Source of the DNA: Echinostoma caproni
Lineage: Eukaryota > Platyhelminthes > Trematoda > Plagiorchiida > Echinostomatidae
Direction of reading: 5' to 3'
NCBI GenBank assembly: GCA_900618425.1
Contig: UZAN01039743.1
Location: 10,960 to 74,959, forward strand
Length of the DNA: 64,000 nt
Shown here piece after piece: positions 34,620-45,924 of the stretch (within the stretch, counting starts at the first letter, position 1; the number at the start of each line of letters is the position of its first letter). A program made the translations under genes and the position numbers. Under the pieces are notes generated by a model. It did not search any database and was not told the origin of the DNA. It was given only the letters and a program-made list of their open reading frames with translations.

Positions 34620-36320
34620 TTTTGCAATGATCTGTGTTTCCCTGGTGAGACTGTATACATTCCTATGGGTAGATTCTCCTCTCTCCGCATCTAAAACGGC
34701 TTCGCCATGCTAAAGAAAAGGCCCACAGGACTTATAGGAACAGTAAGGTTGAATATCGTTCATTTTCATTCAAAATGTAAACTCTGCTCCTAAATGGAAT
34801 GTATATTGAAACTGCTATTGAAAACTAGAGCAAAACTTATACAAAGTCTTTCTTGAAGCAGTTTTGTGGATCACGTAATTGCTCTTTCCCGTATATTGAA
34901 GAGTTTAATCTTCAGTTGGTAAATGTTACTGTATTAAACTCAACATCACCTTCAATTGCACTTGCTATCTCTCCGGTAGAATTTTTGAAGTTACTGANTT
35001 AAATCCAACAAGGCAGGTGGCCTTGATTCATTACCACTCCTCTCTTTTGAAAATGTGTGCCAAAATATCTGCACCATCTATATCCGAGTTATCTAGTTTG
35101 TGTAAGTATCTTTGATTGCTGGAGAGCTGCTGGAATAACAAGAATTTCGGAAATGGTATCTGCCTATTACCGGCTGTTTGCTTGTACATCAGCATTACTG
35201 AAAGTTTTCAAAAGAGTGCTTCTGAACCGGATTATTCTCCAGTCCGTTGCTCATGACCCAAAGCCATTTGCTTATAAACCTTCGTTTTCCGTTCTGGATT
35301 TTGTTGCTTACGTTGTTCACTCTGTTTCATGCTCGTTGGATAAACGGTTTTTAGCATCGCCCGTTAGTTTTAACCTGATCACGCCAATCCTTTCGGATCA
35401 CGTGACCGTAGTATTCTAATTCAACATCTTTCAAACTGAGACTTGGCACCGGATGGGTTGAGTGTACTAAGTGATCACTTCTTACGTAGACGCAATTCAC
35501 TTTTTTAACAGTGAATCTTCTTTCCTGCTAGAAATCAACTATGTGGTTTTTCCAGTGTGTTATTTCGACTCCATTGCATTTTAAGTAACATAGAAACAAT
35601 ATTTTCACCCCTCCCAAATTTATCACGTGCAAGTATGCTAATGACGTGGTGATTGGTTGTCCCTCGACTGATCCTGACCGTTCACCCCAAAATCGAAAAT
35701 GAATAAAGCAAATTTCTATTCGGTCTGCACCTCAGTCTTTGATGCTTAATGTTGATAAATGTGTAGATGTTCCGTTTAACCTTAAAACAGGCACTCGATA
35801 TCAAACTCCTTCTAGTAATCAGCTTAAGCTTGCTCTTAACATTACTGACTTCGTCAAAGCAGACACTGTCAAATAACTTGGAGTTACTTTGTCACAGAAT
35901 ATTGAAAAAATTTACATTAGCAATCATGGATTAGCATTCTAGCCCTTCAGACTTAAAAATTTCAATCGTCCCCTAAATATAATTCTTAAAGTTGTGACAT
36001 CTGGCACTCTTCTACGGTGGCTGCACTGCTCCCTAGTATTTTTTTTTTTGCTCTAAAGGAGAAAAACTTTATCCTCTTTTCCAGATATATTGAACTTCTT
36101 TCCCGTTGCAGTGGTCTTTCCCAAGACCGTTTCAGTTGATTTCCGTTTGTGCAAGCAATTTTAGGCATATGATAAATTTGAGTCAAATGAAGAATACTGG
36201 ATGCACACTCATCTCAATAAACATGTGTCTTATTCGTGCACGCGTTTCAAATTTAAAATTCATCGTGCACGTGCCACCCCATACTAAAATAGCATCATTT
36301 CTTATCTTGCCCGTAAATCG
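34620..36320 (+). mobile_element. Decayed non-LTR retrotransposon, reverse transcriptase with YADD changed to YAND
   Basis: The plus strand carries successive LINE blocks. SPVEFLKLL and KAGGLDSLPLLLFENV (about 34970-35060) are the linker and start of the reverse transcriptase. CWRAAGITRISEMVSAYYRL and ALLKVFKRVLLNRI (about 35120-35240), then PFAYKPSFSVLDFVAYVVHS (about 35265-35325), are fingers and palm blocks. KYANDVVIGCPSTDP (about 35632-35676) is the catalytic box with the first aspartate changed to asparagine. NVDKCV and LGVTLSQ follow. Stops and frameshifts throughout make it dead. An uncalled base lies at 34998. The 5' limit is a guess; the 3' limit is where motif support ends. Confidence 0.75.
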
Positions 36321-38423
36321 ATTACTTATCATTACTTACTCTGGAAATCACTTATCGCTATGGATTTTTAATCCATCCATTTTAATTTCACTTAGTAAAT
36401 GTTTAGTATACACTTCTGTTCGCCGTGTTCTGTTGAAATTGCTGGAAAACCACCTTTTTGGTGCATAAAGCCTTATTTGACTTTACATGAAAAAGTATTT
36501 CAAACTTTGGTCTAGGACATTGGAATGTGTCAGACCAATGAGCTGTACGAGGAAGAAATATATTGGACCATTAAAACTTGAAAATGCTTGAGTCCAGTTG
36601 TGTGTGCACTTTATTGTTCTCATCAGATGAATCACACCATGTATATTTCTTGATGCCTAGTTTGGCGAATCAACATTGCATGAGAAGTTCATCTTCTGTT
36701 GGGACAAATAAAATTTATCAATCCAATCTGCTTAAACCGGCATAGATGCGCGATTCAAGTTGCATTTAGTTGAGAAGAGGCTGATTGTTTCAAAACATAC
36801 ACAATACACCGTGACTTCTGCCGATTTTTCTTCATAGATTGATAGCATCAGTTTGGTACTTGAGAACAGAAAAATCGATATTTCAAAGCGATACTACCAA
36901 TTGATGCGGGCGGGTTGTAATCGACGCGATCACGAGAAGATACAAGCAAGGATGAGTGATCACGTGAGAACAGTGAGCATAGTTTCGTGTGTAGTTCAGC
37001 AGCTGCAGATAAATGCTTTAAACGTGAACGGTACTTTTGGTAAAATCCACGAAGTAAAAGCATGCCGACTATACACACCGCACTTCGAACTCCAATTGGT
37101 GTGTGAGTAATAATAAAATAATGTGAGATAATGCTGAATGTTTTCAAACGACCATTTGCTTTGAATGTATCTGGCTGTGGGTGATTTACAACTCGAGGGG
37201 TCATCCTCATAGACGTTGAAATGAACTGTACATTACCCCGGTTTATCTTAATGGTTAAACCAGGTGTTAGTATGTTTTTTCTATGTATCCGAACTGCACC
37301 ATAAGGCATTCCACGATTAGCGCAATGGCTTCAGTGACCTATACTGTAATTTTTGTTCATCATTGTAAAGGGGTTATTTATTATTTATATATATAATAAA
37401 TTATGGGTCTCTTAAAGATTCTATAAATTCTTTGAGTATTCGGAACCATCATGTGCTGGATAACATAATTTTGTTTCTTCTGCATCTGCAACAGCTGTTG
37501 TACTATCGCATCATTTTTCATTATTTCTGTGCCCAACAAACTTTCTCATGAGATCAGAATAGTTGTTGCACGTGTTATTGTTAACAGCTATTCAGGTTCG
37601 AAGTAGCGGTAAAAATAAAGTAAAGATCGGTGGCCATATATCGTGTATGGAAAAAGACTCTACCAGCCTTCTTGGGGTAGTGTGTTTGCGTTCTGCATGT
37701 GAAGTCTCACGTTTGAGCTCTAGTTGGATTAATGAACTCACACACGGGGAATTTGGAGTGGTTGCGCTCCTCAGATGCATTGCAAATGAGCCAAAATCGC
37801 TTTAATTATTGCCAGTCCTCTAAGCAATGACCTGCTTTCAGTATAGGTTGTGATCACCGCTGACTGCGTCCTTTAACTCACGTCAGAGCCGTAACTGAAC
37901 GGTACTTCTAATTAAGCCATTCATCAGAGATCTAGGAGCTGGTTGCATTACTCTTGCAGATATACATTTCTTATTGTTGAAAGTGCTATTTAGTCTGCAA
38001 AGAGAAACTACTGTCATAGCTTTCATCACGTCCTACTTTTTGAGTTTTTGAAATGTAAATCGCAGTTTTCCTTCGACCAAGAATCCTGTACTGTGTTTTT
38101 TGTTTATCTTCAGATGATTGTGGATCTGTTTATCATTCCCGACCAATTCTGAGGCAATTAGATGCTACGGTCTTCCGTCTTTCTTAATGCAAGTGCAACG
38201 CCACGGATCCTAATTTAAGTGGTTGGTCCGCTTGTAGGTCTAATCAATTCCTGGAAAATAAAAGGTACCAATTTTCGATGTTCAGTATTATAACCTGCGT
38301 GCACACTAAATGTGATTCTAGAGGTTTTGAATCGCAACAACTAGGCATTGTGCATCTGAGAGACTTCATCCATTTCAGTACTGTTTTTCTTAGACTAAGG
38401 CTGTCATGTCCTTTTAATCTCAG
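36321..38423. other. Unassigned stretch
   Basis: No confident gene. An AT-rich run with TATATATATAATAAA lies at about 37387. A plus frame at 37582-37805 follows an acceptor-like TTCAG and reads well as protein, but no family is recognised. Confidence 0.4.
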
Positions 38424-38666
38424 CACAGTCACCCAACAAATGCATTATGCATGGCTTACGAGGTCTGCCACGTCATTAGATTACCTAGAATGAAAGGTAT
38501 TCGTCCATTTGGCGCAATTCAGTTAGATGATGAACACACGAATAGTTCCTTAGGTTTATGCACCAATTCAGAACTTTTTGTATCTGAGTTCACATCTCAC
38601 CGATTCGGTTGGCAGGCGCTCACGAGGATACCCATATGGGAGGACGAGAGAATAGAATTCAATCAG
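38424..38666 (+). CDS. Candidate internal exon, product unknown
   Basis: A pyrimidine-rich acceptor (TGTCCTTTTAATCTCAG, ending 38423) precedes an open frame of exactly 81 codons that ends at a good donor, CAG|GTTAGT (donor GT at 38667). Both borders are in phase 0. The predicted peptide includes RPFGAIQLDDEHTNSS, FVSEFTSHRFGWQALTRIPI and WEDERIEFNQ. I do not recognise the family, and no partner exons were found; a SINE lies 200 bases downstream. An alternative acceptor is TTACCTAG, about 38491. Splice signals occur by chance, so this is only a candidate. Confidence 0.3.
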
Positions 38667-38793
38667 GTTAGTAACACTTGCTTATATACATATATACCCA
38701 TTTTCGTTCCATTCAATCAATTGTCACCCTTGTTTCCATGACATAATTTGCACTTCTTCCTTGATATCGCTGCTGAAGAACTTGACGATTCAT

Positions 38794-38806
38794 CTCTCTC
38801 TCTCTC
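38794..38806. repeat. Short (CT)n run
   Basis: A CT dinucleotide run just before the SINE at 38876. Confidence 0.8.
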
Positions 38807-38875
38807 AATTCATTTCATGGATTTGTGATGTTCGATCACCTCTGATCCATGAGCATTTTGAAACACGATTTTCGG

Positions 38876-39057
38876 GGCAGTGGTGGCCAAGTGGTTAGGT
38901 TACCAACTAGTAACCTGAGTGTCCCGGGTTCAAACCTCTCCACCACCGCCAGTCTTCCCTATATCTGTGTTTTCCCAGGCAGCCTTTGTATGGCCGCAGC
39001 CCCCTTCCTGAAAGTTCACGGTACATTTGTATGTTCAATAAATAGGAGACGAAATTC
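38876..39057 (+). mobile_element. tRNA-derived SINE family A, copy 4 (best preserved)
   Basis: The head carries box A TGGCCAAGTGG (38884-38894) and box B GGTTCAAACC (38927-38936), 32 bases apart as in a tRNA gene, and ends CCACCACCGCC. The body CAGTCTTCCCTATATCTGTG, TTTTCCCAGGCAGCC, TATGGCCGCAGCCCCCTTCC and TATGTTCAATAAATAG is shared with the copies at 13217, 27155, 31731 and 45140. It is transcribed by polymerase III if active. No clear target duplication. Confidence 0.88.
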
Positions 39058-39539
39058 AAAGACATTAATGTTTTTATATAGTACAGAAATGAGCAGCGAA
39101 TAAGCGATAAAGGTTTCACGTGCAGGAAAACTGATACACTCGTGATGGCTTTGCTGCCTTATATTCTCTCATAACCCCCACACAAAAGATAATTTGCAAT
39201 CTTGTGTGGCTTTTCACCTCCCTGGTGGGAAATTTGTGATGTTTCATTATATTTGATGTTTTCCCAATTTGATTATATCCTAATAACTGCCTTATACATT
39301 GAGAACATTATGGAACTCAAGTTGGAGTTTAATCAGACTGCTTTTTCCATCTTCATTTACAGTTTATTGCATTGAATTCCCGGTCCCATGATTTTTTATG
39401 TCAATTAAAATTGCCTCACTAAAATGGGACCACACTTCATGATATTTTCTCAACTACCCGCTGAAGCTGACGGATAAATAACGGGTAGAGAAAGAGGAAT
39501 CTGATTTTACAGGCTTAATCCTCCTCAAAACTGTCATAA
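39058..39539. other. Unassigned stretch
   Basis: No gene or element is recognised; the right part may belong to the retroelement fragment that follows. Confidence 0.45.
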
Positions 39540-40040
39540 CTACTCTCACTAGTAGAGGCTGCTTTAAAATTTGAAGCATTCCGCAACATCTACCAGGTCC
39601 CCCCGAAACCCGTCCAAATACGTTAGAATGCGTACGTTAGCCATAGCCGAGGCTATCCGTATTAAGCATTTGACCCCCGAATTAAGGGCCCAGAAACGTC
39701 TTATTTAAGCTCTCCATCTCCTCTGGGTTCGCGAACCCACTCCTCTCCCATGCTCTCCCCCTCCCCCTGCCCGCACACAAACAAACATTTTCACACAACA
39801 ACACCGGTCCCTCGGAACTGGGTCACACGACCGTGGTGACATAACTGAAAACCCCGGAAGCACAGATCTGAGAATGCGGTGTGCAACACACAGAAACACA
39901 GACACGCATCCTCACATTTTACTGTTCTCCTCCCAACCACTAGGATTCTTCCCCTCCTATAAAATTTAACGGTGTGATTATGAGTTTTTGAAAACAATTG
40001 CTCACCAGAAATTGTGTTCTAAATATTTTAAATTATAACA
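39540..40040 (+). mobile_element. Retroelement C-terminal fragment (probably Penelope-like) plus 3' sequence
   Basis: A plus frame reads FEAFRNIYQVPPKPVQIR, then, after a shift, RTLAIAEAIRIKHLTPELRA, then QKRLI and ALHLLW (about 39560-39720) with an internal stop. The motif order matches 14121 and 17130. Downstream, C-rich DNA and GATTATGAGTTTTTGAAAAC with TTGCTCACC match the segment after the 14121 copy, so the two share 3' untranslated sequence as well as coding sequence. This makes a common mobile element very likely; the Penelope assignment is inference. Confidence 0.55.
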
Positions 40041-40679
40041 TTGAATGACTACTCCAAAAGTCCCCCCACCCCCAAGTGTCAGTCGGGAACATCAAAAAAT
40101 GAAGATGATAATTAGGTGTTGCTTCAGAACATGATTCGTGTAATCAGGAGTATAAAAAAGTGCGCTCAAGACCATCTCTTTTTTCCTGAGTTCACTGAGC
40201 CGGAAACACACAGCTCAGTAGAAATCTCAGCCGCGATTCATTTGTAGCTTTACCCGGTGAAGCAGTGTCAAATGATAAACCTTAATGACAATTCAGAGGT
40301 CCATCTGTAAAAACCCCTTGGAATTTCTGTGTCCCTGTTGAGGAAAGCGAACCGCTGTTCGTGGAAAACAAATCACAGCTGTCAATCAGTGCAAGATGGA
40401 TTTAACAGACAATGATACTAACATTTGCAAATCAGTGATTCAAAGTCATTTTAACATATCACAATAAAATCTCATTATATCTAGCTGTTAATTGTCAGGT
40501 ATGCCCATTGTTTTTGAAAAATTAAGTCCAAAAATTATTTCGAGCCAATTTCGTTTAAACATATGGGTTGTGATGTTCTCAACGCTCATATGCAGGGAGT
40601 TTCATCGTGTATATATCTGATGAATCGTGAACTGAAGGCCATCCGAGATTTTAATGAGACTCTCTACTACTCTTATGTA
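40041..40679. other. Unassigned stretch
   Basis: No gene, RNA or element recognised. Confidence 0.5.
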
Positions 40680-40995
40680 TAGCATGGGTTGGAAGGTTTC
40701 CAAACTGAGTCATATGCCCGGAGGCTAGTGCTGAGATGAGCGGGGAGTGACGCCTGCTACAAGTCTGCAAAGTTGGGTTGTGCTGCATTATGTATAAGGA
40801 GAATGAAAAGCGGTTTGATCAGCTTCTTAGTGGCAGTGTGAGTAGTACGCTTGTATTCTACACTGTGAGGTCCCGGATCTGTGGATTCACACTGCGGATG
40901 AAGCGCCATCCGATCGAAACAGGTTTACAGCGATTCCTAGCTTTTCAGGTCACGCTTCATTTGCTATATATACGACGAATTCCCATTTGAAATTT
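40680..40995. repeat. Unclassified dispersed repeat D, copy 1
   Basis: It aligns with 43950-44240. Shared blocks in order are GGCTAGTGCTGAGATGAG, ACAAGTCTGCAAAG, TGTGCTGCATTATGTATAA, TTTGATCAGCTTCT, GGCAGTG, then ACAGGTTTACAG and TCAGGTCACGCTTC. Substitutions and indels are frequent. No coding motif was recognised, and no tRNA-like promoter at normal spacing. Confidence 0.65.
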
Positions 40996-43949
40996 AACCA
41001 AATCCTCCATTACTCACATGAGGTGAGATATGTATTGTGATTTATTGATTGGACTACGAATCAGTGCAATGGCGGCATTCTTGATAATACCCTGATCAGA
41101 ATGGAGTAGACTTATAATTCAAAGGGAACACATTAGGAAAAGTAATACAAAAGAGATTATACAATGCTGTGAGTAAGACCTGTGCAGAAAAGCCGGATAT
41201 TTTGTTCACGCCCAAGCTAATTTTGTGTTTATGGCTGAAAGAAAAAAGAATGATTTTGTAATCGCATTTCATGTGTACTCCTTGACGTGGTCTTGTGGAA
41301 CAACATAGATAGGTCACGCGATCCGGCGTTTCTCCGAACGAGTCCGTGGACAACACCCCGATGGTTGAACACAGGAAAGACTAGGTCCCTAACTAGTTTA
41401 GTGGTTTCACACCTAGCTGAAACAACTCATTCTTTGAATGTGACCGAGGCATCCAGCCTTTTGGGTAGGGTTTGCGGTTAACTCTCAAGGCAGGTTCGTT
41501 GTCTTATGCTTGCCACATCGAAAGCATTAGGAATCCATCTGCGACACATCCCGCCGTATGACTAAAACCAATTTGTTTAGGTAAAATAGGTACAGTTGAA
41601 AGTACCGTGTTACTTCAACAGTATTGAAAATTCGATGCAGGAATTGCAGATCGCTATCAATTGTCTCCAGTGAACATATTTCCTTTTCGCTATCAATCAA
41701 ACAGCGAATGAGATTTATTTTCTTTGAAGAGTGCTCAGGGCATGGAAATGAATATACTGCTCATTCCATGTTGCCTTGTTATGCATCGATAACTGGGGGG
41801 GGGGTCTGTAGCTGAGGCGATCTATGACTACGTCTAGAGAGAAGTCTGGACAGTTTTTCTTATATTTTTCAAAACTGAAGTTTACGTTTTGTTACACTTC
41901 GTTCAACTACTCAAGCAGCTAAATGATGTCCGCATTTTTCATTTGTTACTCGTCATATATCGTCAACGTATCGTGCGCATGGGGTGCACTCATGAGGATC
42001 GCTCAAATTTGACCATAAAGATCTCAGCGAGTAATCGCAACTATTGAGATAAAATTCACTATCGATTCAAAACTAGAATGCATGCATGCATACGAATTAC
42101 AAATGTATCAGCTCATTAAAGAACCCATTGAATAACTTTTTAAAAAACAGCAATTTAATTCAGCACCTACTCAGTCGGAACAAATTACCTTGGTGTAGTA
42201 AAACTAGTTGGAGCAAACTTTTGTTCTGCATCGTCCGTACGTCTTCCCGCAGCACAGGGATTTTTACACGCATCTCCTATTTCACGTTAATCTTCCCTTC
42301 CACAGATTTTACTAACCTTAAAATGATAATTATCGAGTAGTCATTATTTATCTCTGAGTAGTGGCTTACCAAGTACTCATTTTCTCAAATTAATAGCATC
42401 ACAAAAGCTCCGATAAGCAAATCGCTTGTTGAGACACATTTTAACTGACCAACTCCCCACATATCACTTACATTCATTTAAGTAATTGTGTGTCTCCATC
42501 GAGTATGCGTTCTCACTACAGGCATACATTATTAGTGTATAGTGTCAAACGCGAAGAAATGGAAACGGGCGAGGGTGAATGGATGAATATTTACACACAT
42601 GAGTCTATTTCAATCTACCTCAATATACATTCTACAAAATCGGATCTTTTCAATTCCCCGAAGACCGGATTCCAATTCTGGCATATTCATGGCACTGTAA
42701 TGACATCATTTAGCGTTATCAAGAAACAACTATCCTATTTATAACTTGCACTTGAACAAACTACAGAATGATAAAACGTTGCATCAATTATTTCTCAATG
42801 ATTTATAGGTTCCTTTAAAAGCTTGTATTTTTCCCTCAAAAGAAACTCAATGAAACGTTTCTCTTCATCTTTTCCCAAAAATTCCGAAAGATTATCAGTA
42901 ATTTGCTTTTATTTCAAGTGATTTCTACCAGGTTTGTTGGGAAAAAACGCAGAAAAATAATCGACGGCGAGAACCATACGGGGGTGGCCCGCTCTGCCAT
43001 ATATGGAGATGGAGATATTCATAAATCATATTTCGCATTGCAGATTGATATTACAAACTTTTTTCTGGAACCAAGTGATGAGAAAACGTTGGATTTATAT
43101 TTCATTAAAATATAAGCCAGTGATTCAGTGTTTATAACAACAGAACTGTATCCTATTTTTGGAAGTATCAATTTTCCGCGGGGGTTTAAAAGTCCTTTCA
43201 TTAACGTCATTTTCACAAAAAAACTGTCTCTCCTCTCAAGAGCAAAAACAGATGAAAACGACCAAACACCCGCTTTGTAGGGTTGGTTGGACCTGGGGGG
43301 TCTCTTGCCCGATTATACAAACTCAAATACAGGTCGTCGGCGCCATGTTGAAGTTCGAAACGGTTTTTGTGATAGTGGTGTTTCCTGTGGCGTTTGAACA
43401 AAAGCATGACACAGATTTTCAATTATTTCGATTATTTTTGTCTGCACGGAAATTAATTGGTATTTTTTTTAATCTAGATCTTTCTGGTATTCAGCTAGAA
43501 ACTTCTTGCGCTCCACTTCGGACAGGAATTGTTTGCACCTATATTGTACAATATTTTTATATTTTGGTGCCACCTGAGTTGAACTCGTCATCAAAAGCTT
43601 TTCCAATGAATACCAATATCTTCATAGTCGTCTTAGTGATCTTGGGCAACATGTATGGATTCTTCATTTGCGTGGCGCTTTTGTGCATGAAGATCTATAA
43701 ATGGTGAGAAAACATAGTACGCCAAAGACTGTGTAGGTTTGTAAGCGGCGGGTCATATTGCCTGGAACTGTTCGCTAGAAGCCAATCACATGCAGATAAA
43801 ATGTGATTTTGATGATAATCCGGCAGTATCTCCCACCAAACATGAAATCCATGGTCCTTTTTCCTCTCACTATGCTTGTAAAGAATATATTTTCATTCTC
43901 TATCATGCATTACCATGTATGTGTGCATTGATGTATTTGTGCGTGTCAA
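40996..43949. other. Unassigned stretch
   Basis: No confident gene. A plus frame at 41287-41481 includes SHLAETTHSLNVTEAS, which weakly resembles the end of a GIY-YIG region of Penelope-like elements. A G-run lies at about 41796. The open frame 43159-43707 ends in a hydrophobic stretch but has no other support. Confidence 0.4.
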
Positions 43950-44240
43950 AATTGGCCAAGTTTGGCCTGTTTCTGGCTGCTAGTGCTAAGATGAGTGTGG
44001 TTAGATACTTGAAACAAGTTTGCAAGCAACCCTGTGCTGTGTTGTATATAAACAAAGTGAAAGGTGATCTGATCAACTCCTGCCAGTCAAAGAGCAGTGT
44101 CCTATCTGCGCAGTCCCGGGTTGGATTCTCATTTACATCAATAAATTCGCATTTTTTATAAGATCAAAAAGGGCCAAAACAGGTTTACAGTACTCCCTAA
44201 CTTTTTGATTCAGGTTTCGTTTCCTCTGAACACTAGGAAA
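43950..44240. repeat. Unclassified dispersed repeat D, copy 2
   Basis: It aligns with 40680-40995: GCTAGTGCTAAGATGAG, ACAAGTTTGCAAGC, TGTGCTGTGTTGTATATAA, CTGATCAACTCCT, then ACAGGTTTACAG, CTAACTTTTTGATTCAGG. Both copies have the same orientation and lie about 3.3 kb apart. Confidence 0.65.
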
Positions 44241-45139
44241 TTCCCCAGACAATCAAATCAAATGCTTTCGTACTCTCATATGTTCTCACCCTTTGGTGGC
44301 CTCAGTAATTATTTCGGAGTCGATTTCGGTTCATTCAAAGGACCCTAATCACAAAAATAACTTTACTCCATTTCAATCATTAAATATGCAATTGTGAAGC
44401 CAATTCTCAGGAACAGAACGCGTTCAATCAAGATTTATCTAGAGCTTTAGAAAAAAATTGGAAAAATTGTCGGTACTGGTAGGTTTCGAGTATATAACAT
44501 CCGGGCGGCTGTTAAAACCATTAGAAACACTTGAAGGACCAAAATAATATAGCTATGTGCTCTCTATTCACTAATGGTCAATGATTTGGCGTAGGCGTTG
44601 ACTATGTTAGTCCGCTCACTTAAAACTGTTTATAGTTCAGCAAGGAAACGTTAAATTTGACAATTTCAATATGGTCACCCTAACATTAATCTCAGAAGGT
44701 ATAACTAAATCGTAATTAACTCAAAAGGTGGTTTGCATGTGGAAGTAACTATGTCTTCATGACGCAGTACGTGTGTATTGCGGTGTTGTGCGGAGAACAT
44801 TTAACCACATTTATCTTTGATGTGATGGACGACAAAGGTAAACGCTGTTGCTCTTTTATTACCTTTCGGTATTTCCAACTTACTCAAATCAGATTCCAAA
44901 AGCGTTCCCCCAAAGCAAAGTCAATCGTCTGTCCATTGAATGCGATCTTATTCACCTTGAACCCATGCTAATGATAACGCAAATTAACCGGCCTATCCAG
45001 TGAAAAAATTTTCTCGACCCCAAATATCTCTCCCACCCATTTGTGCGCTCAAATAACACGGATTTCTGACCAACGAAGCTGTTGCTGATTCCATAAAACG
45101 ACATACTTCCTAGTCTTATTATCCGAAAAATATCTTTTT
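44241..45139. other. Unassigned stretch
   Basis: No gene, RNA or element recognised. Confidence 0.5.
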
Positions 45140-45321
45140 ACTTCCTTTTTTCTATTTATTGAACATACAAATGTACAGTCAACTGTTAGGAAGGGGGCTG
45201 CGGCCATACAAAGACTGCCTGGGAAAAACAGATATAGGGAAGACTGGCGGCGGTGAAGGGGTTTGAACCCGGGACACCCAGGTTACTAGTTGGTAGCCTA
45301 ACTACTTGGCTACCACCGCCG
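45140..45321 (-). mobile_element. tRNA-derived SINE family A, copy 5
   Basis: On the minus strand the head starts GGCGGTGGTAGCCAAGTAG (box A TAGCCAAGTAG at 45312-45302) and has box B GGTTCAAACC at 45269-45260. The body matches the copy at 38876 almost block for block and ends AATAAATAG followed by the A-rich GGAAGTAAAA tail. Target duplications are not clear. Confidence 0.88.
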
Positions 45322-45782
45322 AATAAGGAAATCTATCGAGCCATCCTCTACGAAGCTTTCTTTCAAACTATCCATCGAATCTTTACTTCAATTATTCTGG
45401 TACCAACTTCTCTGTTGAACTGGCATAAGTGAACCGATACCTTCATTCCTTTGGTAAAACGCTAGCAGAATTGCAAGAAGTGGTGGCCACTAAGTAAAGG
45501 TGAACGGCCGTACTGAACGCCCTCGTGAGCATAGCTGTACACCGTATGCTGATTCGAGACTGCGGCATCGTCTTATGATCCACTGGGGCCAATAGTCCGA
45601 CTCGTAAAGCAGCAGGAACGAAAAATTGAATTCTTTGATTCAGTGGCATCACATATATAGATAGATTTCAAGAAAGAATGGATGCATACACTGAGTTGTA
45701 AAATGTTTACTGGAGCGTTTCAATCCAAAGTGGGACTCGTTATCAAACTTAATTCGAATGAATGATATATATTTGATGTTCA
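45322..45782. other. Unassigned stretch
   Basis: No gene, RNA or element recognised. Confidence 0.5.
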
Positions 45783-45924
45783 GTTTTTCGCCGAGCATAG
45801 CAATTGTATTGTAAAAGTTTCATCGTCAATCCAGAGGCATTCTCAGTTTCTGCATTGAAAATGTCATCTTGATTGGTGATGAAGAATTTGCAATACAATT
45901 ACCAAAGAAGCTTGGCGGACAACT
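45783..45924. repeat. Foldback element, copy 2, decayed
   Basis: The left side starts TTTTTCGCCGAGCATAGCAA and the right side ends AAGCTTGGCGGACAAC; the arms contain TTTCATCGTCAAT and ATTGGTGATGAAGAA. They are imperfect inverted copies and each aligns with the arms of the element at 6732-6878. The same symmetrical layout shows that it is the same family. Confidence 0.75.

Noticed and set aside
37582..37805. Protein-like frame after an acceptor-like TTCAG
   Set aside because: There is no clear donor or partner exon and no family match.
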